A stretch of DNA of 64,000 bases from Alphaproteobacteria bacterium. Lineage in GTDB: Bacteria > Pseudomonadota > Alphaproteobacteria > CACIAM-22H2. The notes under the pieces are model-generated. The model worked only from the letters and a program-made list of their open reading frames with translations. It searched no databases and had not been told where the DNA came from. Positions 15,640 to 23,894 of this stretch are shown piece by piece. Numbering within the stretch: position 1 is the first letter of the stretch; each line of letters begins with the position of its first letter. The position numbers and the translations under genes are program-made. Location of the stretch: the NCBI GenBank assembly GCA_016793165.1, contig JAEULA010000065.1:1-64000 (forward strand), in the 5' to 3' direction.

Positions 15640-17900
15640 GGGCCGATCCGCGCGGCGCCGCGCACGCCGCCGCCCTGCAGTTCCTCGAGCACCTTGTCCT
15701 TCGGGCCGTCGGCGACGATGCGGCCCTGGTCGACCACGACCAGGCGGTCGACGAGCGACAGCATCGAGCCGCGATGGGTGATCAGGATCAGTGTCCGTCC
15801 CGGCAGGATCTGCGCCAGGCGCGCCTTGAGCCGCTGCTCCGACGTCGAATCCATCTCCCCGGTCGGCTCGTCGAACAGCAGGATCGGCGGGTCCGTCACC
15901 AGCGCGCGGGCGATCGTCACCGCCGCGCGCTGGCCGCCCGAGAGGTACTGGCCGCGCTCGCCGACCGGCAGGTCGTAGCCCTGCGGCCGCGCCTTCACGA
16001 AGTCGTCGACGCCGGCGATGGTCGCGGCGCGCAGCAGCGCCTCGTCGTCGGCGCCCGGCGCGCCGATGACGATGTTGTCCTTGACCGAGCCGAAGACGAG
16101 GAAGGCGTCCTGCGGAACGTAGCCGATCTGGCGGCGCAGCTCTGCCGGATCGAGCTGGCGGATGTCGGTGCCGTCGATCAGCACCGCGCCGGAGGTGGGC
16201 TGGTAGAGCCCGGCGATCAGGCGCGCGATCGTGCTCTTGCCGGAGCCGACGCGGCCGACGATGCCGACGCGCTCGCCCGCATCGATGAACAGGTTGAGTC
16301 CCGACAGCGCGACCGGCGCGCCGAGCCCGAGCAGGCTGCCGGCGGTCGGCGGGTAGGCGAAGCTCAGCTCCTGCAGCGCGACCTGGCCGCGCAGGCCGGG
16401 CCGGCTGACATAGCTGGCGGCCGCGTCGCGCTCGCGCGGCGCCGCCATCAGCTTGTCGAGCGCACGCAGCGCGACCAGCGACTGGTTCACGCGCACCACG
16501 AGGGCCGCGACCTGCCCGAGCGGCGCGAGCGCGCGCCCGGTGAGGATCGTCGCCGCGATCAGCGCGCCCATGGTCAATCGTCCGGCGCCGATCTCGTGCA
16601 CGCCGAGCAGGATGACCAGCGCGCTCGCGACCGAGGTTGCGAAGGCGGTGAAGTTGATCGCCAGCGTCGCATAGACGCGGCTCGCCATCGACGATCGCGC
16701 CGAAGCGGCGACGAAGCGCTCCCAGAGCCCCTGCGTTCGCCCCTCGGCGCGCGCGACCTTGAGCGTCTCCAGGCCCTCGATCGCCTCGACGAGGATCGCG
16801 TGCTTCTGCGCCGCCTCGGCCTGGTTGCGCTCGACGGCGCGCGCGAGCGGCAGCTGCAGCGCGAGGCCGAAGGCGAGCACGACGGGGACCGCGGCGAGCG
16901 CGACCCAGGCGACCGGCCCCGCGATCAGCCACGCGACGACGATGTAGAGCGCCACGAACGGCAGGTCGATCACCGCCACCAGCGTCGCCGAGGTGAAGAA
17001 CTCGCGCAGCGATTCGTAGTCGCGCAGCGTGCTCGCCAGAGCGCCGGTCGAGGCGGGGCGCGCCTCGAGGCGGATCGCCATCACCTGCTCGAACAGCCGC
17101 GCGCCGATCACCGCATCGGCGCCCTTGCCGGCGGCGTCGACGAAATAGGCGCGCGCCGTGCGCAGGACGACGTCGAAGACGTAGACGAGCAGGACGCCGA
17201 GCGTCAGCACCCACAGCGTCTCGGTGGCGTTGTTGGGCACGACGCGGTCGTAGACGTTCATCGCGTAGACGGAGCCGGCCAGTCCCAGCACGTTGATCGC
17301 GAACGCGGCGACGAAGACATGTCCGTAGATCGGCCAGAGCTCGGCGATCGCGCTCCAGAACCAGTCGCCGCGGGTCGGGGGCAGCGCGTGGCCGGCCCGG
17401 GCGTCGGGGGCGTGCAGCGGGCGCACGAAGATCGCGGTGCCGTCGAAGAGCGGTGCGAGCTCGCCCAATTCCAGGTTGCGCTCGCCGCCGGCCGAATCCG
17501 GCTCCAGCACCGTCAGCGTGTCGCCGGTCCGGCGCGCCAGCACGCAGGCGCGCCCGCCGCGTAGCACCAGCACGCAGGGGAGGTTCGCGGTCGCGATCTC
17601 CTCGATCGAGCGGCGCCGGGCGGCGCGCGCGGCGAAGCCCGCGCGTCTGGCCGCGCGCACGAACAGGCCGACGGACATGCCGGCGTCGTGGAGGGGCAGG
17701 CCGGCGCGCAGCGTCTCGATGCTCGTCGGCTTGCCGAGCAGGGCCGTGACAATCGTGAGACAGCCCAGCAGGGCATCGTCCCATGCGCCCTCGGCGCCGG
17801 CCGGCGCGGGGCGCGGATCCGCAGCCGCGCGCAAGCCTTCCGTCGGGGCGCCGGGGGACGCGTTCGAGGCCAATTTCATCCTTTGCCGAAACCTGGACAC
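15636..17900 (-). CDS. Type I secretion ABC exporter with inactive C39-like domain (LapB/RtxB type)
   Basis: A 754-residue fused permease-ATPase. Residues about 40-155 are a C39-like domain whose peptidase residues are gone: the catalytic Cys position aligns to Ala in ALLGCL, the His position reads CVLARR, and the Asp position reads VLEPD. The exporter transmembrane domain follows at about 185-475. The ATPase has Walker A VGRVGSGKSTIA, signature LSGGQRAAVTIA and Walker B LLFDEPTGEMDS. This pattern is typical of exporters of RTX/adhesin substrates with a C-terminal signal, not double-glycine leaders. Starts at 17900 or 17879 are both possible. It is first in the operon with HlyD and the 111-residue protein. 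No RTX substrate is encoded in the window. Confidence 0.9.
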   Translation of the reverse strand: MSRFRQRMKLASNASPGAPTEGLRAAADPRPAPAGAEGAWDDALLGCLTIVTALLGKPTSIETLRAGLPLHDAGMSVGLFVRAARRAGFAARAARRRSIEEIATANLPCVLVLRGGRACVLARRTGDTLTVLEPDSAGGERNLELGELAPLFDGTAIFVRPLHAPDARAGHALPPTRGDWFWSAIAELWPIYGHVFVAAFAINVLGLAGSVYAMNVYDRVVPNNATETLWVLTLGVLLVYVFDVVLRTARAYFVDAAGKGADAVIGARLFEQVMAIRLEARPASTGALASTLRDYESLREFFTSATLVAVIDLPFVALYIVVAWLIAGPVAWVALAAVPVVLAFGLALQLPLARAVERNQAEAAQKHAILVEAIEGLETLKVARAEGRTQGLWERFVAASARSSMASRVYATLAINFTAFATSVASALVILLGVHEIGAGRLTMGALIAATILTGRALAPLGQVAALVVRVNQSLVALRALDKLMAAPRERDAAASYVSRPGLRGQVALQELSFAYPPTAGSLLGLGAPVALSGLNLFIDAGERVGIVGRVGSGKSTIARLIAGLYQPTSGAVLIDGTDIRQLDPAELRRQIGYVPQDAFLVFGSVKDNIVIGAPGADDEALLRAATIAGVDDFVKARPQGYDLPVGERGQYLSGGQRAAVTIARALVTDPPILLFDEPTGEMDSTSEQRLKARLAQILPGRTLILITHRGSMLSLVDRLVVVDQGRIVADGPKDKVLEELQGGGVRGAARIGP

Positions 17901-17978
17901 GCCGGAAGGCGGAGCGCGCAGTCACCGCGCGGCCCGCCGTTGGCGATCGATTCAACGCGATGCGGCGCAATCTAGACC

Positions 17979-17996
17979 CGTCAAATCAAGTTGACG
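17979..17996. promoter_or_regulatory. Inverted repeat CGTCAA-N6-TTGACG in the divergent secretion promoter region
   Basis: The 320-base region 17901-18220 separates the divergent ABC exporter and TolC-like genes. It holds a perfect 6-base inverted repeat at 17979-17996. The right arm TTGACG could act as a -35 element for the tolC direction, with CGTTAT 17 bases downstream as a weak -10. A small GGGCG-TTAT-CGCCC hairpin follows at 18011-18024. I see no gene in this stretch, although the tolC frame stays open back to 18077 with sequence that is not signal-like. Confidence 0.35.
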
Positions 17997-18220
17997 ACCG
18001 GGAAGCGTTTGGGCGTTATCGCCCGACGTCGGACCGGTGACGGGACTCGGGACCCCCGCGCGGCGAATCCGCATCCATGTCGATCTCGGCACGCGACGCT
18101 TCGTCCCATGGCGTCGACTACCCGGTGTCGGCTTGCGTGTCGGTGTCGGCCTGCGCACGCTGGTGTCCCCGGCTTCGGGGCCGGTCCGGCGGGTGCGAAT
18201 TCAGCGAGGCGTGTGGGGCG

Positions 18221-19645
18221 ATGAAGAGGGTGGCGGGCGTGTTCCTCGGGCGGCGGCTGCGCGGCGTTCTGGTCGCGATGACCGTCCTCGCGATTGCCGT
18301 CCTCGCGATGTTCGTCCTCGCGACGGGCGTCGCCGAGGCGCAGTCGTTGCGTGATTCCGCGCAGCAGGCGGTGAAGACGAACCCGCGGCTCGACGTGGTG
18401 ACGAACAACCGCCAGGCGGTCGAGCAGGAGCTGGCGCGCGCACGCGGCCAGTACCTGCCGCAGGTCGACCTGCGCGCCGGGGTGGGCCCCGAGTGGTCGG
18501 AGAACGGTACGACGCGCGCGCGCGGCGACAACTGGGCGTATCGCACGCGCCGGGAGTCCGGCGTGTTCGTGACGCAGCGCCTGTTCGACGGCTGGGAGAC
18601 GGACAGCGAGGTCGAGCGCCAGAAGGCGCGCGGGCAATCCGCGGCGCGGCGCGTCGGCGAGACGTCGGAGATCGTCGCGCTCGACGCGATCGAGGCGCAT
18701 ATCGACGTCCTGCGGCAGCGCGAGCTCGTGCGGCTCGCCCAGGACAATCTCGAGGTGCACCGCCGCATCCTCGGCCGCGTGCGCCAGCGCGCCGGCAACG
18801 GCGCCGCGCCGATGGCCGATGTCGACCAGGCGCGGGCGAGGCTCGAGAACGCCGACGCCATCCTGATCGAGACCCGCGGCGCGCTCGAGGACGCCGAGAA
18901 CCGCTACGAGTTCATCGTCCACCGCCGGCCCGGCGCGCTGGGGCCGGCCGAGTTCCCGCGCCAGGCGCTGGATCGGGCGTCGTCGGCCGACGCGGCCGTC
19001 GAGCGGGCGCGCCGCCAGAACCGCACGCTGCGCATCACCGAGTCCGACGTCGTCGTTGCCGAACGCGAGATCGATGCGGCCGATGCGCCGTTCTATCCGC
19101 GCGTCAATCTGGAGGTCGGCGCGACGCGCAATCGCGACATCGACGGCGCCAAGGGCGACGACAACGACGTCTCGGCCCTGGTGGTCATGCGCTGGAACCT
19201 CTATCGCGGCGGGTCCGACATCGCACAGCGCCGGGTCGCGCTGGGGCGCATGTCGCAGGCGATGGCGCAGCGCCAGGTCGCGGCGCGCAACGCCGAGGAG
19301 GAGGCGCGGCGCTCCTGGGTCCAGTACACGACCGCCAACGACCGCCTGCAGCCGCTGCGCAACGCCATCGACCGCAACCGGCGGGTGCGCAACGCCTACA
19401 ACGACCAGTTCTTCAACCAGGGCCAGCGCAGCCTGATCGACGTCCTCAACGCCGAGAACGAGCTGTTCGTGTCGCGCGGCCGCCTGGTCAGCGCCGACCA
19501 GACCCGGACCTTCTCGGCCTACCGCCTGCTCGCGGCGATGGGCGACCTCGTCGACGTGCTCGGCCTGGAGATCCCGGCCGAGGCCGACGAGGCGAAGCCG
19601 GCGCCGGTGCCCCAGGATCCGCGACCGGGCCGCGCGAAGCGCTGA
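18221..19645 (+). CDS. TolC-family outer-membrane channel of type I secretion
   Basis: A 474-residue TolC-type protein. The start at 18221 gives a long Sec-type signal (MKRVAGVFLGRRLRG, then a hydrophobic stretch ending GVAEAQ), whereas the longer reading from 18077 adds a Cys-rich segment unlike any export signal. The mature protein has the duplicated helical-barrel pattern of outer-membrane efflux proteins, with each half containing long alpha-helical stretches and short porin strands such as WETDSEVERQKARGQ and WNLYRGGSDIAQRR. It is divergent from the ABC/HlyD operon, together forming a complete tripartite secretion machine. Confidence 0.9.
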   Translation: MKRVAGVFLGRRLRGVLVAMTVLAIAVLAMFVLATGVAEAQSLRDSAQQAVKTNPRLDVVTNNRQAVEQELARARGQYLPQVDLRAGVGPEWSENGTTRARGDNWAYRTRRESGVFVTQRLFDGWETDSEVERQKARGQSAARRVGETSEIVALDAIEAHIDVLRQRELVRLAQDNLEVHRRILGRVRQRAGNGAAPMADVDQARARLENADAILIETRGALEDAENRYEFIVHRRPGALGPAEFPRQALDRASSADAAVERARRQNRTLRITESDVVVAEREIDAADAPFYPRVNLEVGATRNRDIDGAKGDDNDVSALVVMRWNLYRGGSDIAQRRVALGRMSQAMAQRQVAARNAEEEARRSWVQYTTANDRLQPLRNAIDRNRRVRNAYNDQFFNQGQRSLIDVLNAENELFVSRGRLVSADQTRTFSAYRLLAAMGDLVDVLGLEIPAEADEAKPAPVPQDPRPGRAKR

Positions 19646-19784
19646 CGCGGCGTCGCGTCGGCGGGGCGCCGCCGGCGGCGAGGGCAGGGAGCCGCGCGAA
19701 GCGGGCCGCCTTTCCCGTTGACGGCTCGCGCGCGGCTGCGGCTTCATCGCGCGCTTTCCGCCCCCTGTTCCGAAAGGTCTGTTG

Positions 19785-20936
19785 ATGACGACGGGTCCGC
19801 TCTCGGGCGTCCTGGTGCTCGACCTCACGCGAGTGCTCGCCGGTCCCTACTGCACGATGGTGCTGTCCGATCTCGGCGCGCGCGTCGTCAAGCTCGAGCC
19901 GCCGAAGGTCGGCGACGATTCCCGCGCCATCGGCCCGTTCATCAAGGGCAAGTCCGCTTATTTCATGTCGATCAACCGCGGCAAGGAGTCGATGGCGCTC
20001 GACCTCAAGGCGCCCGCCGACCGCGCGATCTTCGAGAAGCTCCTGTCCGTCGCCGACGTGCTGGTCGAGAACTACCGCGGCGGCACGATGGAGAAGCTCG
20101 GCTACGGCTGGGAGACGCTGCATCCGCGCTACCCGCGCCTGATCTACGCGGCGGCGTCCGGCTTCGGCCACCACGGCCCGTATCGGACGCGCGCCGCCTA
20201 CGACATGGTCGTGCAGGGGATGGGCGGCATCATGAGCCTGACGGGCCATCCCGGCAGCCCGCCGACGCGGGTCGGGACCTCGGTCGGCGACATCACCGCG
20301 GGCCTGTTCACCGCGATCGGGATCAACGCCGCGCTGTTCGAGCGCGAGAAGTCCGGCAAGGGCCGCAAGGTCGACGTCGCGATGCTCGATTGCCAGATCG
20401 CGATCCTCGAGAACGCGATCGCGCGCTATTTCTCGACCGGGCAGATCCCGGGGCCGCTCGGCGCGCGCCATCCCTCGATCACGCCGTTCGAGGCGTTCAA
20501 GACGGCCGACGGCTGGATGATCATCGCCGCCGGCAACGAGCCGCTCTTCCGCAAGCTGGCCGACGTGCTCGGCCGCGGCGATCTCTGCGACGATCCGCGC
20601 TTCGCGAGCAACGACCTGCGCACGCGCAACGCGCCCGCCCTGAAGGTCGAGATCGAGGCCGCACTGGCGGCGGCCGGCACGGCGGCTTGGCTCGAGCGCA
20701 TCGACGCGGCGGGGGTGCCCTGCGGTCCGATCAACAACGTCGAGCAGGCGTTGACCGATCCGCAGATCCAGGCGCGCAACATGGTGGTCAGCGTCGACGA
20801 TCCGGATGTCGGCGAGCTGAAGATGGCCGGCAATCCGATCAAGCTCTCCGGCGTCGCCGACCCGGCGACGCGCCGGCCGGCACCGGCGCTCGATGCCGAC
20901 CGCGCGCGGATCCTCGCGGAGCTGGGACTTTCCTGA
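19785..20936 (+). CDS. Class III (CaiB/BaiF, formyl-CoA transferase-like) CoA transferase
   Basis: A 383-residue enzyme. The N-terminal signature is VLDLTRVLAGPYCTMVLSDL, with the conserved KLEPP, and the catalytic aspartate is in the AAYDMVVQGMGG segment, corresponding to Asp169 of formyl-CoA transferase. The late GVPCGPINN motif is also typical. It moves CoA between carboxylic acids in the cytoplasm; the acid pair is unknown. The ATG at 19785 is preceded by AAAGG at 7-base spacing; a TTG codon just before it is not needed. It stands alone, followed 57 bases later by a MarR-type regulator. Confidence 0.9.
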   Translation: MTTGPLSGVLVLDLTRVLAGPYCTMVLSDLGARVVKLEPPKVGDDSRAIGPFIKGKSAYFMSINRGKESMALDLKAPADRAIFEKLLSVADVLVENYRGGTMEKLGYGWETLHPRYPRLIYAAASGFGHHGPYRTRAAYDMVVQGMGGIMSLTGHPGSPPTRVGTSVGDITAGLFTAIGINAALFEREKSGKGRKVDVAMLDCQIAILENAIARYFSTGQIPGPLGARHPSITPFEAFKTADGWMIIAAGNEPLFRKLADVLGRGDLCDDPRFASNDLRTRNAPALKVEIEAALAAAGTAAWLERIDAAGVPCGPINNVEQALTDPQIQARNMVVSVDDPDVGELKMAGNPIKLSGVADPATRRPAPALDADRARILAELGLS

Positions 20937-20992
20937 GACCGCCGGGGGGCGTTAACCGGCGGGTAAGATCCGGCGGACTAGCCTCCTGCGCG

Positions 20993-21544
20993 ATGTCGTC
21001 GAGCAATGCCTTCTCCCTGTCCCGGCCCGTCTCAAAGACCGGCAATGCGGCCAATTCGGTCGGTGCGGCGGCGCCCACCCGGCTCCCGGGATCCAACTAC
21101 GAGCTGTCGATCGACCTGCCGCGGCTGATCGAGCGCATGCATCGGCGCTTCCTCGACATCGTGCGCGCGGAGCTCACCCGGCTCGACGCCGCCGATCTCA
21201 ATCCCGTCCAGGCCATGCAGCTCCTCGACATCGAGGACGAGATGACCGTCCAGGAGCTGATCGACCGCGGCCACTACATCGGGTCGAACGCGCTCTACAA
21301 CGTGCGCAAGCTGAGCCAGACCGGCTATCTCGAGCCGTCGCGCTCGCCGACCGATCGCCGCGCGCTGCGCGTCAAGCTGACCGACAAGGGGGCCGCGCTC
21401 TGCGCGGTGCTCAAGGCGCGGCTTGACGCCGTGCCGACCTCGAACGGCAACGAAGGCGGGCCGCAGGAACTCGACAACGCCTTCCGCGTCCTGCGCAACC
21501 TCGAGCGCGCCTGGGACGACCACCTTCGCTTCGGCCGCGGCTGA
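20993..21544 (+). CDS. MarR-type winged-helix regulator, LdtR-like
   Basis: A 183-residue regulator with a MarR/winged-helix fold. The helix-turn-helix around DRGHYIGSNALYNVRKLSQTGYL and the wing with DRRALRVKLTDKG are clear. The HYIGSN-Y-V-KL pattern closely resembles LdtR, the alphaproteobacterial regulator first described as controlling an L,D-transpeptidase gene and stress tolerance. No L,D-transpeptidase gene is adjacent here, so the target may be elsewhere. The start at 20993 is chosen because it gives a compact N terminus; upstream frame sequence is shadow of the CoA transferase gene. Confidence 0.72.
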   Translation: MSSSNAFSLSRPVSKTGNAANSVGAAAPTRLPGSNYELSIDLPRLIERMHRRFLDIVRAELTRLDAADLNPVQAMQLLDIEDEMTVQELIDRGHYIGSNALYNVRKLSQTGYLEPSRSPTDRRALRVKLTDKGAALCAVLKARLDAVPTSNGNEGGPQELDNAFRVLRNLERAWDDHLRFGRG

Positions 21545-21562
21545 CGCCCAGCGCCGACTGCC

Positions 21563-21859
21563 TCAGGTAACGGCCTTCAGCAGGGCGCGCGCGGCATCGG
21601 CGAGCGCCTTCCTCCGGTCGGCATCCAGCCGCTTCGCTTCGGCGATCGACTGGGCCGCCTCCTCGATGATCTCGACGAACAGCTCGTGGCGCAGGTGCAG
21701 GTCCACCTCGCGCTTTTCGGCGCCGCTGCGCACCAGCCGGATCGTGACGCCACCGGCGTCGACATGGCAGTCGAGCCCGGCGCCCTGGCCGAAGCTTCCC
21801 ATGTAGGCCTTGTCCGGGAAGTCGATCCCGACTTCCGCCTTGCCGGCGACGGGCTTCAT
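21563..21859 (-). CDS. Small uncharacterised protein
   Basis: A 98-residue soluble protein starting MKPVAGKAEVGIDFPDKAY. It has an N-terminal beta-rich half (GLDCHVDAGGVTIRLVRSG) and a C-terminal helix rich in Ala, Lys and Asp. There is no signal peptide and no known motif that I recognise. It converges on the MarR regulator gene (18-base gap) and is divergent from the psuK gene. The start at 21859 is preferred over 21940 because the extra 27 residues are low-complexity leader. Confidence 0.55.
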   Translation of the reverse strand: MKPVAGKAEVGIDFPDKAYMGSFGQGAGLDCHVDAGGVTIRLVRSGAEKREVDLHLRHELFVEIIEEAAQSIAEAKRLDADRRKALADAARALLKAVT

Positions 21860-22008
21860 TGCGTGCTCCGCTGCGTGATGGACGACACGCGGATTGATGT
21901 CGGCACGCGGCGGCGGCGGACAAGCGATAGATTGCCGCACCCCGCAGGCCGATGCCGCGCATCGCGGGCCTCGCGGCGGCGCGGGATCGTGCGATTGTCA
22001 CGCCCGCA

Positions 22009-22971
22009 ATGGAGCCAATCCGGGAAAGGCCGGCGGCCGTCGTCTGCGTCGGCGGCGCGGCGATCGACCACAGCTATCGCGCTCTCGAGCCGCTGATCCG
22101 CGACAGCTCGAATCCGGTGCGCCGGGTCACGGGCTTCGGCGGCGTCGCGCGCAATGTCGCCGAGACGCTGGCCCGCCTGGGCGTGCCGAGCGCGCTCGTC
22201 TCGGCGCTCGGCGACGACGCGGCCGGGCAGGCGATCCGCGCGCATCTCGTCGCTTGCGGCGTCGACGTCGCGGGGCTCGCGACGCAGCCGGGCGCGGCGA
22301 GCGCCAGCTATGTCGCGGTGCTCGAGCCCGACGGCGCGCTCGCCTTCGGCCTCTCCGACATGGCGGTGCTCGATGCGCTCACGCCCGCGCGCCTGGCGAC
22401 GGCGTTCGCGGCGCGCGGGCCGGCGGGTTGGATCTTCGCGGACTGCAACCTCTCGCCCGCCGCCTTTGCGGCCCTGGCCGATATCGCTGCGCGGTCGCAG
22501 GGCGCGCTCGCGGTCGATGCCGTGTCGGTCGCCAAGGCACCGCGCCTCGCCGCCGTCCTCGGCCGCCTGGGCCTGCTGTTCCTCAATCGCGACGAGGCGC
22601 GCGCGCTGGTGCCGCCGGGCGCCGATGCGACCCCGGAGGCATTGGCGCACGCCCTGGTCGCACGCGGCGTCGCCGCCGTGGTGCTGACCCTGGGTCCCGC
22701 GGGCGCTCTCGTCGCGACATCGGGGCGGATCGTCCATGTGCCCGCGGTGCGCGCCGCGCTTCGCGACGCGACCGGTGCGGGCGACGCGCTGACCGCGACG
22801 ACGCTCGCGCGGCTTTCGCTGGGCGACGACCTCGTCGAGGCTGTGCGTGCCGGCACGCTGGCGGCTGCCCTCACCATCGAAGCGGCCGGGGCGGTGCGCG
22901 AGGATCTCGACATGGGACTGCTTGACGCCTCGCGCGGCCGGTTGCCGCAGCTATCATGGGCGCCGCCGTGA
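22009..22971 (+). CDS. psuK: PfkB-family kinase, probable pseudouridine kinase
   Basis: A 320-residue ribokinase-fold sugar kinase. The N-terminal substrate region is VGGAAIDHSYR, with the GGVARNVAETLARLG signature, and the C-terminal anion hole and catalytic base are in DATGAGDALTATT. The function as pseudouridine kinase (making pseudouridine 5'-phosphate) rests on the directly overlapping psuG gene downstream (TGATG junction). The start at 22009 is preferred; an in-frame ATG at 21952 is also possible. Confidence 0.82.
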   Translation: MEPIRERPAAVVCVGGAAIDHSYRALEPLIRDSSNPVRRVTGFGGVARNVAETLARLGVPSALVSALGDDAAGQAIRAHLVACGVDVAGLATQPGAASASYVAVLEPDGALAFGLSDMAVLDALTPARLATAFAARGPAGWIFADCNLSPAAFAALADIAARSQGALAVDAVSVAKAPRLAAVLGRLGLLFLNRDEARALVPPGADATPEALAHALVARGVAAVVLTLGPAGALVATSGRIVHVPAVRAALRDATGAGDALTATTLARLSLGDDLVEAVRAGTLAAALTIEAAGAVREDLDMGLLDASRGRLPQLSWAPP

Positions 22972-23894
22972 TGACCGACTCCAAGCTGCCGATCGATCTG
23001 CATCCCGAAGTCGCCGCCGCGCTGGCGGCGCGACGCCCGGTGGTCGCGCTCGAATCCACGATCATCACCCACGGCATGCCGCATCCGGCGAATGTCGCGA
23101 CGGCGCGCGCGGTCGAGTCCGTGGTGCGCGCGGAGGGCGCCGTGCCGGCCACGATCGCCGTGATCGCCGGACGGATCACGGTCGGACTGACGGCCGAGCG
23201 GCTCGACTGGCTCGGCGGCGTCGGCGAGGTGATGAAGCTCAGCCGGGCCGACCTGCCCTATGCCGTCGCCATGGGCCGGCACGGATCGACCACCGTCGCA
23301 GCCACGATGATCTGCGCGGCGCGCGCCGGGATCGCCGTGTTCGCGACCGGCGGCATCGGGGGCGTCCATCGCGGCGCCGAATCCAGCTTCGACATCTCCG
23401 CCGATCTCGACGAGCTGGCGCGCACGCAGGTGACCGTCGTCGCCGCGGGCGCGAAGGCGATCCTCGATCTGCCCAAGACCCTCGAGGTGCTGGAGACGCG
23501 CGGTGTGCCGGTGGTCGGTTTCGGCACGGACGAGCTGCCCGCCTTCTGGAGCCGGACGAGCGGCTTGCGCGTGCCGCTTCGCCTCGACGAAGCCGCCGAC
23601 GTCGCGCGGCTGATGCGCACGCGGGCCGCGCTCGGCATCGACGGCGGCATGCTGGTCGCCAACCCGATCCCGGCCGCCGACGAGATTCCCGCGGCCGAGC
23701 TCGCACGTCATATCGGGGCCGCGCTCGATGCCGCGGCGCGCGCGGGCATCGTCGGCAAGGCCGTGACGCCCTACCTGCTCGCGCGGATCGGCGAGGCCAC
23801 CGGCGGCCGCAGCCTGACGGCGAACATCGCGCTGATCCGCAACAACGCAGCCGTCGCGGCCCGCATCGCCGTCGCGCTTGCCGCGACGCCATGA
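22971..23894 (+). CDS. psuG: Pseudouridine-5'-phosphate glycosidase
   Basis: A 307-residue enzyme (E. coli PsuG has 312). It splits the C-glycosidic bond of pseudouridine 5'-phosphate into uracil and ribose 5-phosphate. Family hallmarks are ALESTIITHGMPHP with the active-site Glu, the Lys in EVMKLSRADLP, the GGIGGVHRG loop, and the Schiff-base Lys region AAGAKAILDLPKTLE. The ATG at 22971 shares bases with the psuK stop; an ATG at 22956 is inside psuK. It is followed by a GT-C protein gene through an ATGA overlap, an unusual operon partner. Confidence 0.93.
   Translation: MTDSKLPIDLHPEVAAALAARRPVVALESTIITHGMPHPANVATARAVESVVRAEGAVPATIAVIAGRITVGLTAERLDWLGGVGEVMKLSRADLPYAVAMGRHGSTTVAATMICAARAGIAVFATGGIGGVHRGAESSFDISADLDELARTQVTVVAAGAKAILDLPKTLEVLETRGVPVVGFGTDELPAFWSRTSGLRVPLRLDEAADVARLMRTRAALGIDGGMLVANPIPAADEIPAAELARHIGAALDAAARAGIVGKAVTPYLLARIGEATGGRSLTANIALIRNNAAVAARIAVALAATP

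Noticed and set aside
15774..17564. Long open frame on the plus strand, opposite the type I exporter
   Set aside because: The composition is unlike a protein, and the minus-strand exporter has complete ATPase motifs over the same bases.
18011..18024. GGGCG-TTAT-CGCCC hairpin as a terminator or riboswitch
   Set aside because: A 5-base stem in a GC-rich divergent promoter region is too weak; no upstream transcript needs termination there.
18077..18220. Longer N terminus for the TolC-family gene
   Set aside because: It adds 48 Cys- and Arg-rich residues before a clean signal peptide that begins at 18221, so it is most likely untranslated leader.
17981..19828. Long open frame on the minus strand, opposite the TolC gene
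   Set aside because: It is a high-GC shadow frame: the plus-strand TolC protein has a signal peptide and family structure, while this frame is Arg/Ala/His-rich low-complexity sequence.
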